The notes beneath the pieces are model-generated. The model was not told the DNA's origin and searched no databases. It was given only the letters and a program-made list of their open reading frames with translations. A stretch of DNA of 55,668 bases from Nitrospira sp. (GTDB lineage Bacteria > Nitrospirota > Nitrospiria > Nitrospirales > Nitrospiraceae), in contig JAJFBJ010000012.1 in the NCBI GenBank assembly GCA_020697375.1, positions 1 through 55,668 on the forward strand. The letters are read 5' to 3'. Within the stretch, counting starts at the first letter, position 1; the number at the start of each line of letters is the position of its first letter. Made by a program: the position numbers and the translations under genes. Positions 25,945-35,742 of the stretch are shown piece after piece.

Positions 25945-27294
25945 ATGGGTCGCATGATCCGCGTCGGTGTTCAGCAACCTGAAGCGAGAGCCTTGCTCAC
26001 GAAGTTTCTTCGAGCCGGCCTGCTGGCCGTTGACCCCTATGAGGCGGTGTGCCGCCACGTGCGACTCCGGCAGCGGCGTCTCGCCATCGGCTCGCGGCAA
26101 TATGCCCTCCATAAAGAAAATCGAATCGTGGTGGTTGGCGCCGGGAAAGCGTCGGCTCGCATGGCTCAGGCGTTGGAGCACCGGCTGGGATCGCGGATCG
26201 AGACCGGTCTGGTAGTCGTGAAGTACGGGCATGGAGCACCGACGAAAAAGATTCGGGTCGTCGAAGCCGGCCATCCTGTTCCCGACCGCCCCGGCCTCCA
26301 GGCCGGTCATATGATACTCGCGCTAATTGGCACGCTGAGGCCGGACGATATCCTGATCGTTCTCTTATCCGGCGGGGCGTCGAGCCTCCTTCCGGCACCC
26401 GCCCCCGGCGTCAGCCTGCGTGATAAACAGCAGACCACAAAACTGTTGCTCCGATCGGGAGCAACGATTCAAGAGATGAACGCCGTCCGCAAACACCTCT
26501 CGCAAATCAAAGGGGGGCAGCTGGCGGCCGCCACCTCAGCCCGTGTAGTGAGTCTGATTCTATCCGATGTGATCGGCAATGACCTCGGTACCATCGGATC
26601 CGGTCCGACCGCGCCTGATCCCACCACTTTTCGCGAGGCCTGGACGACTCTTCGGCAATATGGCATAGCCGCACGCGTTCCCAATTCGGTACGCCGTCGG
26701 TTGGAAGCTGGTATCAACAAAACGGTGGAAGAAACTCCGAAAGCCGGCGCTGCGCGGTTTCGCCTCGTGCAGAATGTCCTTATCGGAGACAATCAGGCCG
26801 CTGTGGATGCAGTTGCCAGGGCTGCAAAGGATGAAGGGCTGCGCAGGCTGATCCTCTCAACGACTGTCACGGGTGAAGCCCGAGAGGTCGCCAAATTATT
26901 CGGCGCGATGGCCAGGGAAATCGTGTCTCACGATCGCCCCGGCCGACGCCCCTGCTGCGTGATCGCAGGCGGAGAAACCACCGTGACGGTACGAGGCCAA
27001 GGCATTGGCGGCCGGGCTCAGGAGTTTGCCTTAGCGGCGGCAATGGAAATTACCGGGTTGCCCAAGGTGTGGGTGGCTGCCTTTGCGACAGATGGTACGG
27101 ATGGGCCGACCTCCGTGGCCGGAGCCGTCGTGGATGGTGAAACCGCTGCGAAGGCTCGGAGAAATGGACTGAATCCGCTTCGTGCGCTTCGGGAGAACGA
27201 CGCCTATCCTTTCTTCAGAAAGCTCAAAGGCCATATCCTGACCGGTCCTACCGGAACCAATGTGAACGATCTTTACCTCCTGCTCGTGCTCTAG
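25945..27294 (+). CDS. gckA: Glycerate 2-kinase (MOFRL/DUF4147 type)
   Basis: This family phosphorylates D-glycerate to 2-phosphoglycerate. An N-terminal DUF4147 domain (VVVGAGKASARMAQALE, VLLSGGASSLLPAP, NAVRKHLSQIKGGQLA) and a C-terminal MOFRL domain (GIGGRAQEFALAAAM, FATDGTDGPTSVAGA, GPTGTNVNDLYL) are both complete in 449 residues. The product feeds enolase and PEP. The next gene encodes a PEP-utilising phosphotransferase-like protein 15 bases downstream, which suggests but does not prove a shared route. It could serve recycling of glycerate from photorespiration-like glycolate metabolism. Confidence 0.92.
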   Translation: MGRMIRVGVQQPEARALLTKFLRAGLLAVDPYEAVCRHVRLRQRRLAIGSRQYALHKENRIVVVGAGKASARMAQALEHRLGSRIETGLVVVKYGHGAPTKKIRVVEAGHPVPDRPGLQAGHMILALIGTLRPDDILIVLLSGGASSLLPAPAPGVSLRDKQQTTKLLLRSGATIQEMNAVRKHLSQIKGGQLAAATSARVVSLILSDVIGNDLGTIGSGPTAPDPTTFREAWTTLRQYGIAARVPNSVRRRLEAGINKTVEETPKAGAARFRLVQNVLIGDNQAAVDAVARAAKDEGLRRLILSTTVTGEAREVAKLFGAMAREIVSHDRPGRRPCCVIAGGETTVTVRGQGIGGRAQEFALAAAMEITGLPKVWVAAFATDGTDGPTSVAGAVVDGETAAKARRNGLNPLRALRENDAYPFFRKLKGHILTGPTGTNVNDLYLLLVL

Positions 27295-27309
27295 TTATGA
27301 TCATCATTA

Positions 27310-29934
27310 ATGCCTGCCCCCCTGATACTTCCCTTGAAAGAAAGTATCGATCCCCGGCTTGTGGGTGGTAAAGCGGCTGGACTTTCGAAGCTGCTCGCCG
27401 CCGGTTTTGCGGTGCCCCAAGGATTTTGCATCACTACAGCAACCTACCGGCGCTGCTTGGAAGAAGCCGGAATCGATGTCGCTGCGATATGGGATCAAGG
27501 CCTGGGCTCTTCTGAAGCGCAGCGAGTCCAGCAGCGCGAACGAATTCAGCGCCTGCTGTTGAAACAGCCCTGGCCTGGAGACCTACCGGCCAAGGTGGCC
27601 GATCATCTTGCCGGTCTCCAGCCTGCAGCCTCTCATCGTTGGGCCGTACGCTCTTCAGCCACGAATGAAGATACCGCAACGGTGAGTGCCGCCGGTCTTT
27701 ATCACACCGCGCTCGGGCAGTCTTCGCAGGACATTTTGGCTGCCATCCGAGACTGCTGGATGTCCTTATGGGACAAGCCGGCGTTTCAGTACGGTACTCG
27801 GCTTGGTTCAAGTTCAGCCTGTCCTGAAATGGCTGTGGTGATCCAGCCGATGCTCAACGCAAAGGTTGCGGGCGTGGCCTATTCAATGAACCCGCTCACA
27901 GGGAGGACATCCCAAGTAACCATCAATGCCTTGCCAGGGCTCGCTTCCTCTGTTGTCAGCGGAGAAGTGACCCCCGATCAGTACGTGGTCGAGGTCGGGG
28001 AAGGTGTTCGGCCCCCACGTGTCCGTCGGCGCTTGTTGGCTCAGAAGCGGCAGAAGCTTATTGCGACAGCGGCGGGCATGCAGAAGGCGCCGATTCCTGA
28101 CCTTGAGCAGCAGCGATCCTCACTGTCCGATGAACAGCTATTCGAGCTGGCCCGATTATCGAAACAGGTTGAAAGTGCGTTTGGATATCCGGTCGATCTC
28201 GAATGGGTTTGGGATGCCGAGCGGCTTTGGATTGTGCAAGCGCGTCCAATTACCGCCGTGCGACCTTCTCGCACTCTCACGAATGATGAATGCGAATGGA
28301 CGCGGGCAAATCTCAAAGAAACCCTGCCGGAACTTCCAAGTCCGCTTGGTCTTTCCTTCCTTGAGCGATTCATGGACACCTACATGATTACGCCCTATCG
28401 CCATCTTGGTTGCACGATCCCCGAAGGTCTCTCTGCAGTTCGGGTGTTGCACGGGCGCCCCTACCTCAATGTCACGCTGTTTTATACCTTGATTGTCCAG
28501 CTGCACGGAGATCCGGCGCTTCTCAGCGAGCAAATGGGCGGGGAGCCGATAACCTTCACGCCCGACGTACGGCCATTGGGCCTCCTCGCGCTCGCGCATG
28601 CCGTATTCGCCATGATGAGGGAATGGCGAAAGGTAGCGATTCACGGTCCCCAAAGCTTTGTAGACATGAAAAGGATGGCGGATTCCTATCATCCCGATCG
28701 CATCCAGCACCTGTCGGCGCTGGAATTGGGGGCAACCCTCGACGCCATGGGCGGATGGCTGGATGAGCACGAGTTCACCTTTGGGATCCTCGGTGGCGTG
28801 GCGCAAAGCTTCCAGGCCCTGGGCATGTTTTTGCCGGGATGGCTTGGGCCGGACTGGCGGGTATTGCTGAATGCCTCTCTGCAAGGAAAAGGGACGGTGA
28901 TCAGCGCGTATCAAATCGTGCGGCTGGCCGAACTCGCGGAAATTGCACAGAGAGAAGAGGCGGCTCAACGATGGTTCCTTTCGGATCCTTGGACGGCGAA
29001 TGGTTTTCGGGAGGCGCTCGCTGGAACGGAGTTTCTTCGATTGTTTGAATGTTACCTGATTGATTATGGTCATCGGGCAGTCGGCGAGTCCGATATCATG
29101 TCTCCTCGGATCGCGGATCAGCCGGAGGCAATTTTGGTTATGTTGCAGACGCAAGTGCGTTCAGGCCAGGCAGCCTCCCCCAGGGACATTGTTGCGCGTC
29201 AAATCGAGCGGAGCGAGGAGGCGCTCGCGGAGATTAAGCGGCGATTCGGGTGGCGGCGGTACCGATGGATCATGTTTCACTGGTGGTATCGGCGGCTTTG
29301 CCGTTATTGTGCCTTAAGAGAGGCGAATCGGCATCATTTGATGTACTACTCCGCCGGAGCGCGTCATCTTCTACTCCGGCTCGGCGAGCGAATGGTTGAA
29401 CAGGGAATCCTGGCTGTGCGCGAAGACGTATTTTATCTGACCTTGGAGGAACGAACGGCGCTGGTAAAGGAATCAAGCCGCGACTGGCAACGGCTTGTTC
29501 GAGAACGCCGCGAGGAACATATCCGAAACCAGGCGAGGGAGGTTCCTGATACCGTTCGGGATTGGCACGAAGCCATCACCCAAGATGCTCATTCGAACGC
29601 CGTTGAAACGAACGGCCTACACGGCATCCCCATTAGTTGCGGATCGGCCGATGGTCCCGTTCGAGTGGTCCGATCGACGGCGGATTGGAATCGGGTGCAG
29701 GCGGGTGACATTCTCGTTGTGCCGGTAATTGATCCGGGCCTCGCGCCCCTTTTTGGTCTGGCGGCCGGCCTGGTGGCTGAAATGGGAGGTACCCTTTCTC
29801 ACGGCGCCATCATCGCTCGCGAATACGGCCTTCCGGCCCTGGTCAATGTGCCCTTTGCCACCAGCCTTTTGCGCGAAAACGAACAAGTCCGGATCGATAG
29901 TTCGACAGGGATGGTCCGTCGATCGGTTGCTTGA
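27310..29934 (+). CDS. PEP-synthase/rifampin-phosphotransferase-like enzyme
   Basis: The 874-residue protein has the order seen in rifampin phosphotransferases and PEP-synthase-like enzymes. The N-terminal ATP-binding domain (about 10-320) has VGGKAAGLSKLLAAG and RSSATNED (114-121). A long middle region (about 330-770) lacks any motif I recognise. The C-terminal swivelling domain has the phospho-histidine H831 in GGTLSHGAIIAREYGLPA. The PEP/pyruvate TIM-barrel of true PEP synthase is absent. So it should transfer the beta-phosphate of ATP to an acceptor bound by the middle domain. The acceptor is unknown; antibiotic inactivation is possible but not implied by the neighbours. Confidence 0.85.
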   Translation: MPAPLILPLKESIDPRLVGGKAAGLSKLLAAGFAVPQGFCITTATYRRCLEEAGIDVAAIWDQGLGSSEAQRVQQRERIQRLLLKQPWPGDLPAKVADHLAGLQPAASHRWAVRSSATNEDTATVSAAGLYHTALGQSSQDILAAIRDCWMSLWDKPAFQYGTRLGSSSACPEMAVVIQPMLNAKVAGVAYSMNPLTGRTSQVTINALPGLASSVVSGEVTPDQYVVEVGEGVRPPRVRRRLLAQKRQKLIATAAGMQKAPIPDLEQQRSSLSDEQLFELARLSKQVESAFGYPVDLEWVWDAERLWIVQARPITAVRPSRTLTNDECEWTRANLKETLPELPSPLGLSFLERFMDTYMITPYRHLGCTIPEGLSAVRVLHGRPYLNVTLFYTLIVQLHGDPALLSEQMGGEPITFTPDVRPLGLLALAHAVFAMMREWRKVAIHGPQSFVDMKRMADSYHPDRIQHLSALELGATLDAMGGWLDEHEFTFGILGGVAQSFQALGMFLPGWLGPDWRVLLNASLQGKGTVISAYQIVRLAELAEIAQREEAAQRWFLSDPWTANGFREALAGTEFLRLFECYLIDYGHRAVGESDIMSPRIADQPEAILVMLQTQVRSGQAASPRDIVARQIERSEEALAEIKRRFGWRRYRWIMFHWWYRRLCRYCALREANRHHLMYYSAGARHLLLRLGERMVEQGILAVREDVFYLTLEERTALVKESSRDWQRLVRERREEHIRNQAREVPDTVRDWHEAITQDAHSNAVETNGLHGIPISCGSADGPVRVVRSTADWNRVQAGDILVVPVIDPGLAPLFGLAAGLVAEMGGTLSHGAIIAREYGLPALVNVPFATSLLRENEQVRIDSSTGMVRRSVA

Positions 29935-30022
29935 CGTTTACGTCGGTTTCTCGTACTCTCTACGCGATTTCCCTACAGCGACCAGGCAATCCCAGCCATT
30001 CCGTGTATCGTAGGGAAGCGTC

Positions 30023-31438
30023 ATGACCGACCTCAGCTCCGCAACATTTCTCATCGGCATCGCTGCCGGCCTCCTGATGGGTGTCTTGGTCGCCGGATGG
30101 TGGGTCACGTCCCACCTCCAATCGCGCCTGCATGCCCGGCTGATCGAGGGCGGCGAACGTGCGCAGCGGGCAGATGCCCTGACCTCCGTACTTCGACAGC
30201 AGCTGGACGACCAGCATGGAGAAGTGGAACGGTTGCGCCGGGAACTGGTCCAATCTCAGCAGGCTCGGACGAAAGCCGAAACGCGCATGGAGGAAGTGAC
30301 GCGCAGCTTGGAAGATCAGAAAACCATGCTGGAGCAGTCGCGGCAGGAATTGCGCGAATCCTTCGAGGCCTTGTCCGGCCAAGCCTTAAGGCACAATAAC
30401 GAAGCTTTCTTGAATCTTGCGCGCACGTCCTTTGCCACGTTGCAGGCCGAGGCCAAAGGGGAGTTGTCTCAACGACAGCAGGCCATCGACGAACTTGTCA
30501 AACCGCTGGAAGAATCCTTGCGACGATACGAGGATCAACTGCGACAGGCCGAGCAGGTGCGGCAGCGGGAGTATGGCGGGCTGGATCAGCAGCTGAGGTT
30601 TATGGCTGAATCTCATCAGCGGCTCCAGCAGGAAACCGGCAATCTGGTGAAGGCTTTGCGGACTCCTGCGGTGCGCGGTCGTTGGGGCGAGATGACATTG
30701 CGCCGTGTGGCTGAACTCGCGGGCATGGTCATCCATTGCGACTTTGTCGAACAGGATGCGGTAGGATCAATGGAGGGGCTTCTACGCCCGGACATGGTCG
30801 TCTACCTGCCGGGCGGTCGTCAGATGGTGGTCGATGCCAAAACGGTGCTGGCGGCTTACCTCGATGCGTATGAGACATCGGACGATCAGCAGCGCCAAGC
30901 GCATTTGCTTCGTCATGCCGGCCAGGTGAGGACTAGGATGGATGCGCTCAGCTTGAAGGCCTATTGGACCCAGTTTGCACAGGCGCCGGAATTCGTCGTA
31001 CTCTTTTTGCCAGGCGAACAATTTCTCGGCGCCGCGCTGGAGCAGGATCCTAGCCTTATTGAAGACGGCTTTGCCAAGGGCGTCGTGCTCGCGACGCCGA
31101 CTACACTCATGGCGCTTTTGAGAGCCGTGGCCTACGGCTGGAGGCAGGAGCAATTGACGGAGCATGCCGAGCAGGCAGGTCGGCTCGGGAAAGATTTATA
31201 CGAGCGAATGGCGGTCCTGACAGATCATTTCAACGAGGTCGGTCAAGCGCTTGGAAAGAGTGTCGCCGCCTATAACAAGGCGGTGGGGTCTCTTGAATCC
31301 AGAGTGCTGCCGGCGGCTCGAAAGTTCAAAGACCTAGGGATCTCATCGGATAAGGATATCGCGTCGCTGGAAGCATCCGACATCGCACCGAGAGCGGGCC
31401 TCTTCGCGACGGCAGAAGATATGAGGACATCAGGATGA
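30023..31438 (+). CDS. rmuC: DNA recombination protein RmuC
   Basis: RmuC limits rearrangement at inverted repeats and has a nuclease-like core. The 471-residue protein begins with one transmembrane helix ([19 protein letters not shown]), then a coiled coil from about 40 to 200, then the conserved core: [46 protein letters not shown] and [18 protein letters not shown]. It overlaps the MazG-like gene by four bases (ATGA). It starts 88 bases after the PEP-enzyme gene. Confidence 0.93.
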   Translation: MTDLSSATFLIGIAAGLLMGVLVAGWWVTSHLQSRLHARLIEGGERAQRADALTSVLRQQLDDQHGEVERLRRELVQSQQARTKAETRMEEVTRSLEDQKTMLEQSRQELRESFEALSGQALRHNNEAFLNLARTSFATLQAEAKGELSQRQQAIDELVKPLEESLRRYEDQLRQAEQVRQREYGGLDQQLRFMAESHQRLQQETGNLVKALRTPAVRGRWGEMTLRRVAELAGMVIHCDFVEQDAVGSMEGLLRPDMVVYLPGGRQMVVDAKTVLAAYLDAYETSDDQQRQAHLLRHAGQVRTRMDALSLKAYWTQFAQAPEFVVLFLPGEQFLGAALEQDPSLIEDGFAKGVVLATPTTLMALLRAVAYGWRQEQLTEHAEQAGRLGKDLYERMAVLTDHFNEVGQALGKSVAAYNKAVGSLESRVLPAARKFKDLGISSDKDIASLEASDIAPRAGLFATAEDMRTSG

Positions 31439-31863
31439 TGAATGCTCAAGCGATGGTGGAAGAATTTCACCGGAAGTTCGAGATTGCCGTCAAAGAAAGT
31501 CCCACAATTCCGGAAGATGCCACGCGTCAACTACGGATACGGTTGATTCAGGAAGAGTTCGATGAACTCAAGGAGGCCATGGCCACGCAGGATCTGGTCG
31601 GCATCGCGAAGGAATTGGCCGATCTGTTGTATGTGGTTTACGGAACGGCCCTATCCTATGGAATGGATATGGAACCGGTGTTTCGAGAGGTTCATCGGTC
31701 GAACTTGAGCAAGGTCGGGGGCTACAAACGCGCCGATGGTAAGTGGGTAAAACCGCCCACCTATTCTCCGGCACAGGTCGAACCGATTCTCGCGGCTCAG
31801 TCCGACGGAGGTGCTTCGCCCGTCTCAAACAGGGCGGTGGAGATGCATAATTCAGAGTCGTAG
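31435..31863 (+). CDS. MazG-like nucleotide pyrophosphohydrolase
   Basis: The 142-residue protein has the all-alpha NTP-PPase pattern: [11 protein letters not shown] (the EExxE metal site) and [17 protein letters not shown] (the ExxD site). Such enzymes clear non-canonical nucleoside triphosphates or act on phosphoribosyl-ATP; the substrate is open. The C-terminus beyond residue 110 is unstructured. The start overlaps rmuC by four bases and the zinc-ribbon/PilZ gene begins one base after its stop, so it lies in the middle of an operon. Confidence 0.88.
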   Translation: MMNAQAMVEEFHRKFEIAVKESPTIPEDATRQLRIRLIQEEFDELKEAMATQDLVGIAKELADLLYVVYGTALSYGMDMEPVFREVHRSNLSKVGGYKRADGKWVKPPTYSPAQVEPILAAQSDGGASPVSNRAVEMHNSES

Positions 31864-31864
31864 C

Positions 31865-32374
31865 ATGAAGGAACTTCATTGTCCGGCTTGTGGCACGCCG
31901 TATGTCAGGGTGACGTCCGGGTCAGGCTTTGCCGAGAAGGTGTTAAGCCGGTTGCACATTTTTCAATTCCGCTGTCAGCTCTGCACCACCCGCTTTCGAG
32001 CCAGAAGGCCCGGGAATCGACAGACTTCCCAGGAATTCGATCGCCGTGAGTATCGACGGCTGCGAGCCAACTTCGCGGCATCGTTGACGCTGGATCAATC
32101 GGCTGTTGACGGGCTCGTCACCGACCTCTCGATGGGAGGGTGCACCTTGCAGGCAACCACCTCGCTTTCGCGTGGCACGTTTGTAAAGGTCCTATTGCAT
32201 ATTCCTGGCGGACAGCCCGATATCAAAATCGACGCAGCCATGATTTCCTCAATTCAACCGCTCACGATCGGTGTGAAATTCCTTGAATTTCGGTCGGCCG
32301 ACAAGCAACGCATGGGCCAGCTGGTCCTCGATCTTCTCACCTGTCAATACATCCCTCCCGGTGTAAGCGCCTAG
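31865..32374 (+). CDS. Zinc-ribbon/PilZ fusion protein
   Basis: Residues 6-40 form a zinc ribbon (CPAC at 6-9, CQLC at 37-40) ending in FRARRP. The stretch FQFRCQLCTTRFRAR resembles the YPFRCTICQYRFRLR of the small zinc-ribbon protein at 6445. After a linker comes a PilZ domain with RREYRRLR and DLSMGGC, the RxxxR and DxSxxG c-di-GMP signatures. The full product has 169 residues from the ATG at 31865; the open frame upstream lies in the MazG-like gene. It may couple c-di-GMP to a zinc-ribbon partner, but the partner is unknown. Confidence 0.88.
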   Translation: MKELHCPACGTPYVRVTSGSGFAEKVLSRLHIFQFRCQLCTTRFRARRPGNRQTSQEFDRREYRRLRANFAASLTLDQSAVDGLVTDLSMGGCTLQATTSLSRGTFVKVLLHIPGGQPDIKIDAAMISSIQPLTIGVKFLEFRSADKQRMGQLVLDLLTCQYIPPGVSA

Positions 32375-32448
32375 CTCGGACAACTCATGAACGTGACTAT
32401 GTCTTCCGATCCGCTCGGCCGCGGGCCAGGCTCATTCGGATTCCTCGA

Positions 32449-32507
32449 CGACTGCAGGCACGCCTGCGTCGGTTTCACCTGCCAGAAGCCCGGGCGGACT
32501 CGGGCTT
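32449..32507. terminator. Two hairpins between convergent genes
   Basis: GCAGGC (32454-32459) pairs with GCCTGC (32462-32467), extended by flanking CGAC and GTCG with one bulged T. A second stem pairs AAGCCCG (32486-32492) with CGGGCTT (32501-32507). They sit between the convergent zinc-ribbon/PilZ and panC genes and could stop transcription from both sides. No long T-run is present. Confidence 0.4.
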
Positions 32508-32565
32508 GAGGTCTCAGAACGACGTTCGTGAAATAGTTTGAGCCAAGAAATAAGATCCGACGCGA

Positions 32566-33429
32566 CTATGCCTTGCGAGGGAGTGATACCAGTATATTGT
32601 CGAGCAAGCGAACTCTTCCAACGCGGATGGCCCCAAGGAGGACGGCACTGCGATGAAGTGTGGAGACTGGTTCTAGGGTGAGGGGGTCGCAGCAGGCGAG
32701 ATATTCCGGCGTCGCCAAGGGTTCTTGCGCCACGATATGAGCCATGCTGCGTTGGATGTGCCGGCTGCGCCGCTCCCCGGCATGAACGGCAGCCGCACCG
32801 GCTTGAAGCGCGCGATACAGCACTGGCGCCGCCCGCCGCTGCCGAGCCGTGAGGTATACATTGCGGGAACTCAAAGCCAAGCCGTCGGGTTCCCGTACGG
32901 TGCGATGAATAATCAGCCGCCCCGGAAGGTTGAGATCTTTCATCAGCCGTTGCACCAGAGCCGCCTGTTGATAATCTTTTTGGCCGAACCAGGCGATATC
33001 CGGTTGGATCAGGCAGAGCAGCTTGGTCACGATGGTCGCCACACCTTGAAAATGCTGCGGCCGCGCCTCGCCTTCCCAGCGTCGTGCAATAGACGGCACA
33101 GTCACAATGGTTTGATTGCCGGGAGGATACATCTCCTGTTCGGCCGGTGCGAACACCACGTCGACTTCTTCTGCTCGGCAGAGCGCCCGATCCAGTTCGA
33201 GCTGCCGGGGATACTTCGAAAGGTCTTCCGTCGGACCGAACTGCCTGGGGTTCACAAAGATACTGACCACCACTACATCGCAAGCCGATCGTGCGGCTTG
33301 GATCAATGCCCGATGGCCTGCATGTAATGCGCCCATCGTGGGGACCAATCCGATTCTTCCACCGGTGCGATGGAATCGGCGTCTCCAAGCGATCATCGCA
33401 GCTGCCGTGCGAAGGGTATTCACGCGCAT
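32566..33429 (-). CDS. panC: Pantothenate synthetase
   Basis: PanC joins pantoate and beta-alanine with ATP to make pantothenate for coenzyme A. The motifs GLVPTMGALHAGH, VVVSIFVNPRQFGP, FGQKDYQQAALVQRL and LALSSRNVYL are the standard set. The ATG at 33429 gives 288 residues; a TTG at 33456 adds nine. The start lies ten bases inside the 3' end of folK, so translation should be coupled. A longer open frame on the same strand (32432-33472) reads a different frame and is not the gene. Confidence 0.95.
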   Translation of the reverse strand: MRVNTLRTAAAMIAWRRRFHRTGGRIGLVPTMGALHAGHRALIQAARSACDVVVVSIFVNPRQFGPTEDLSKYPRQLELDRALCRAEEVDVVFAPAEQEMYPPGNQTIVTVPSIARRWEGEARPQHFQGVATIVTKLLCLIQPDIAWFGQKDYQQAALVQRLMKDLNLPGRLIIHRTVREPDGLALSSRNVYLTARQRRAAPVLYRALQAGAAAVHAGERRSRHIQRSMAHIVAQEPLATPEYLACCDPLTLEPVSTLHRSAVLLGAIRVGRVRLLDNILVSLPRKA

Positions 33430-33983
33430 GGGCCGGCGGCAGGTGGTGAACTGCAAGCCGGGCGGGTTCCATAGCGGGAGTTTGGTTGCGGGTCGAGCCG
33501 GCGAACGATCGACGCGTCGACGAGTTGCGTCAAGATGTTGCGCAGAGACTCTCCGACGACAGGATGCTGCCGGTCAGGATCGAGCTCGACCAACGGCGCT
33601 AGGACAAAGCGCCGCTGATGTAATCGCGGGTGAGGGATGGTCAGGGCCGGCTCGTTGAGGATGTAATCGCCATAGAGCAACAGATCTAGATCGAGCGTGC
33701 GAGGGCCTCTTCGGTTGTCCTGATTACGTCCGAGCGAACGTTCGATCTCGCGGCAAATTTCCAACAGGCTCTTCGGCGAGATGTCCGTTTCGATTTGTGC
33801 CACGCCGTTTAAGAACCACTCGGGTCCTGGGGCGGCACCGTCGTCAACCGGTTCGGTCTCATAGAGAGAGGAGACCGCCTCGAGCCGTGAGTGCGGCAGC
33901 AGGCTGAGAAGGGTCACCGCCCGATCACAAAAGTCGATCCGGTTGCCTAGATTGGAGCCGAAGCCTATGAAAGCCGTCGCCAT
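33420..33983 (-). CDS. folK: HPPK: 6-hydroxymethyl-dihydropterin pyrophosphokinase
   Basis: FolK transfers pyrophosphate to 6-hydroxymethyl-dihydropterin in folate synthesis. The signature RRGPRTLDLDLLLYGD is complete, GFGSNLGNR opens the protein and IPHPRLHQRRFVLAPL is the family C-terminal motif. The last 35 residues after LVELDPD are longer than in short homologues. The start at 33983 has CGGAGA upstream. It lies between dapL and panC, overlapping panC by ten bases. Confidence 0.94.
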   Translation of the reverse strand: MATAFIGFGSNLGNRIDFCDRAVTLLSLLPHSRLEAVSSLYETEPVDDGAAPGPEWFLNGVAQIETDISPKSLLEICREIERSLGRNQDNRRGPRTLDLDLLLYGDYILNEPALTIPHPRLHQRRFVLAPLVELDPDRQHPVVGESLRNILTQLVDASIVRRLDPQPNSRYGTRPACSSPPAAGPCA

Positions 33984-34072
33984 AATTCTCCGTGCAAGGT
34001 GTCAGGCGTAAGGCATGAGAGGCTGGCTCGAAGTCTGTTCACCTTACCCCTTACGCTTCACGTATCACGGCT

Positions 34073-35248
34073 CTAAAATCCGATCTTCTTGATGCGTTCC
34101 ACCGCTTCCGCCAATCGCTCCTTGGAAGTCGTCACCGTCATGCGGATGTAGCCTTCGCCCGGTGCACCGAATCCGTTCCCCGGAGTGGTCACAATACCGG
34201 CCTTCTCCAGTAGATGCGCCGTGAAGGAGGCAGAGGTGTAACCCCTCGGCACGGTCACCCACACATAGAAGGCGGCAGGCGGAGGATCGACCTCCAGCCC
34301 CAGCTTTTTAAGGCCGGGTACGAGCACATCGCGCCGTTCCTGGTAGATCTTCCGCAAGCCTTCCGTGACCGAGTCGTCGAGGTTCAGCGCGGTAATGCCG
34401 GCTTCCTGAATCGCCTGGAATACGCCGGAATCCAAATTGCTCTTGACCTTGCCTAGACCTGCGAGGACCTGCTGGTTTCCCACGACGAAGCCGAGTCGCC
34501 AGCCTGTCATATTGTACGTTTTAGAAAGAGAGTGAAACTCCACGCCTACATCCTTCGCTCCGTCCACTTCCATAAAACTGGCCGGCGGCAGGCCGTCATA
34601 GAAAATTTCCGAGTAAGCCGCATCGTGGCACACAATGACGTGATTGGCCTGTGCGAAATCCACGACACGCTTGAAATATTCTTTATTCATCACGACGGAA
34701 GTCGGATTATTGGGAGAATTGAGCCACATCAGCTTGGCTTTTTTCGCCACATCCGTCGGAATCGCGTCCAAGTCGGGAAGAAAACCGTTCTCTTTCGTCA
34801 GCGGCATTAAATGAGACACTCCGCCGGCAAAGCCGGTACCCACCGGATACACCGGATACCCGGGACTGGGCACGAGGACGATGTCGCCGGGATCGACGAA
34901 TGCAAGCGGTACATGGCCGATTCCTTCCTTGGAGCCGATCAGCGTCAATATTTCCGACCCGGCATCCAGCGTTACATGGAAACGTCGTCGATACCAATCC
35001 GCCACGGCTTGCCTGAACGACAGCATCCCTTCGTATGAGGGATATTGGTGATGTTTCGGATTGCCCGCAGCCTGGCGCAGGCTCTCAATGATCGGGTCGG
35101 GGGTCGGCAGGTCCGGGTCGCCGATGCCGAGGTTGATGATATCGACGCCGCGTGCGATTGCCTCCTGCTTCATTTTGTCGATGGCGGCGAACAGATAGGG
35201 AGGCAGCGTCTTGATACGGGTGGCGTATTCGATCGGAAAACCGGACAT
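34073..35248 (-). CDS. dapL: LL-diaminopimelate aminotransferase
   Basis: DapL converts tetrahydrodipicolinate directly to LL-diaminopimelate with glutamate, skipping acylation and DapC/DapE. The 391-residue class I aminotransferase has NLGIGDPDLPTPD, LNSPNNPTSVV and the PLP lysine in SLSKTYNMTGWRLGF. AAGGAGT precedes the ATG at 35248 by seven bases. It heads the dapL-folK-panC unit, with 89 bases before folK. Together with dapA, dapB and lysA at 19-22 kb it defines the shortcut lysine route, as expected for Nitrospira-like bacteria. Confidence 0.94.
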   Translation of the reverse strand: MSGFPIEYATRIKTLPPYLFAAIDKMKQEAIARGVDIINLGIGDPDLPTPDPIIESLRQAAGNPKHHQYPSYEGMLSFRQAVADWYRRRFHVTLDAGSEILTLIGSKEGIGHVPLAFVDPGDIVLVPSPGYPVYPVGTGFAGGVSHLMPLTKENGFLPDLDAIPTDVAKKAKLMWLNSPNNPTSVVMNKEYFKRVVDFAQANHVIVCHDAAYSEIFYDGLPPASFMEVDGAKDVGVEFHSLSKTYNMTGWRLGFVVGNQQVLAGLGKVKSNLDSGVFQAIQEAGITALNLDDSVTEGLRKIYQERRDVLVPGLKKLGLEVDPPPAAFYVWVTVPRGYTSASFTAHLLEKAGIVTTPGNGFGAPGEGYIRMTVTTSKERLAEAVERIKKIGF

Positions 35249-35742
35249 GCGTGAAGACTCCTTTGTTGCCCTGAGCGACGGCGCTCAGCTTTGTACGATG
35301 CGTGAGCGGCCGGCCGCCGTCAGCGTGGTATCAGCAAGGGGATAGGGTACCGCAGGACCGCTCCCGCAATCAACGAGCAGGGGCGAGAAGAGGGCAGGTC
35401 ACCTTCGCCGCGCTTCTCAGCCATTCGTCGGTCTGGATTGGAACCCTCCCTTTGGAATGAAGACCCTTCCTGACACAGGAGCCCATCGTGGGTCCGATGA
35501 AGTAGACATGGCATCCGATTTAACAGCGCCCTTGAACGAGGGCGGCCACACGCATAGCGAGGACGCCAGTGAGATGGCGTTGATTCTATCGAAAGCCCCT
35601 CGCAGGGGCGTGTCGGCCTTGCGCAGCAAACGAGAAACGTGGCAGTTCCTTCCCCCTCAGAAGACGAAGTGGTTGACAGAGAGGAAGGCTCTCATTACAG
35701 TCCGACGTACCACACAGACAAGCATCAAGGACTGATGCCGCT
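35249..35742. other. Intergenic stretch upstream of dapL and the DUF1499 gene
   Basis: This is the divergent interval holding the promoters of both flanking units, though no clear -35/-10 pair stands out. A short hairpin (CTGAGC...GCTCAG near 35270-35287) lies in the dapL leader. ORFs at 35457-35735 (+) and 35417-35629 (-) overlap each other, have poor ribosome sites and no recognisable pattern, so I do not call them genes. Confidence 0.45.

Noticed and set aside
32432..33472. 346-codon reverse ORF longer than panC
   Set aside because: It is an alternative frame over panC, rich in Arg/Ser/Pro, while the panC frame has all family motifs.
35417..35735. Two overlapping ORFs between dapL and the DUF1499 gene
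   Set aside because: They oppose each other, lack good ribosome sites and show no family pattern.
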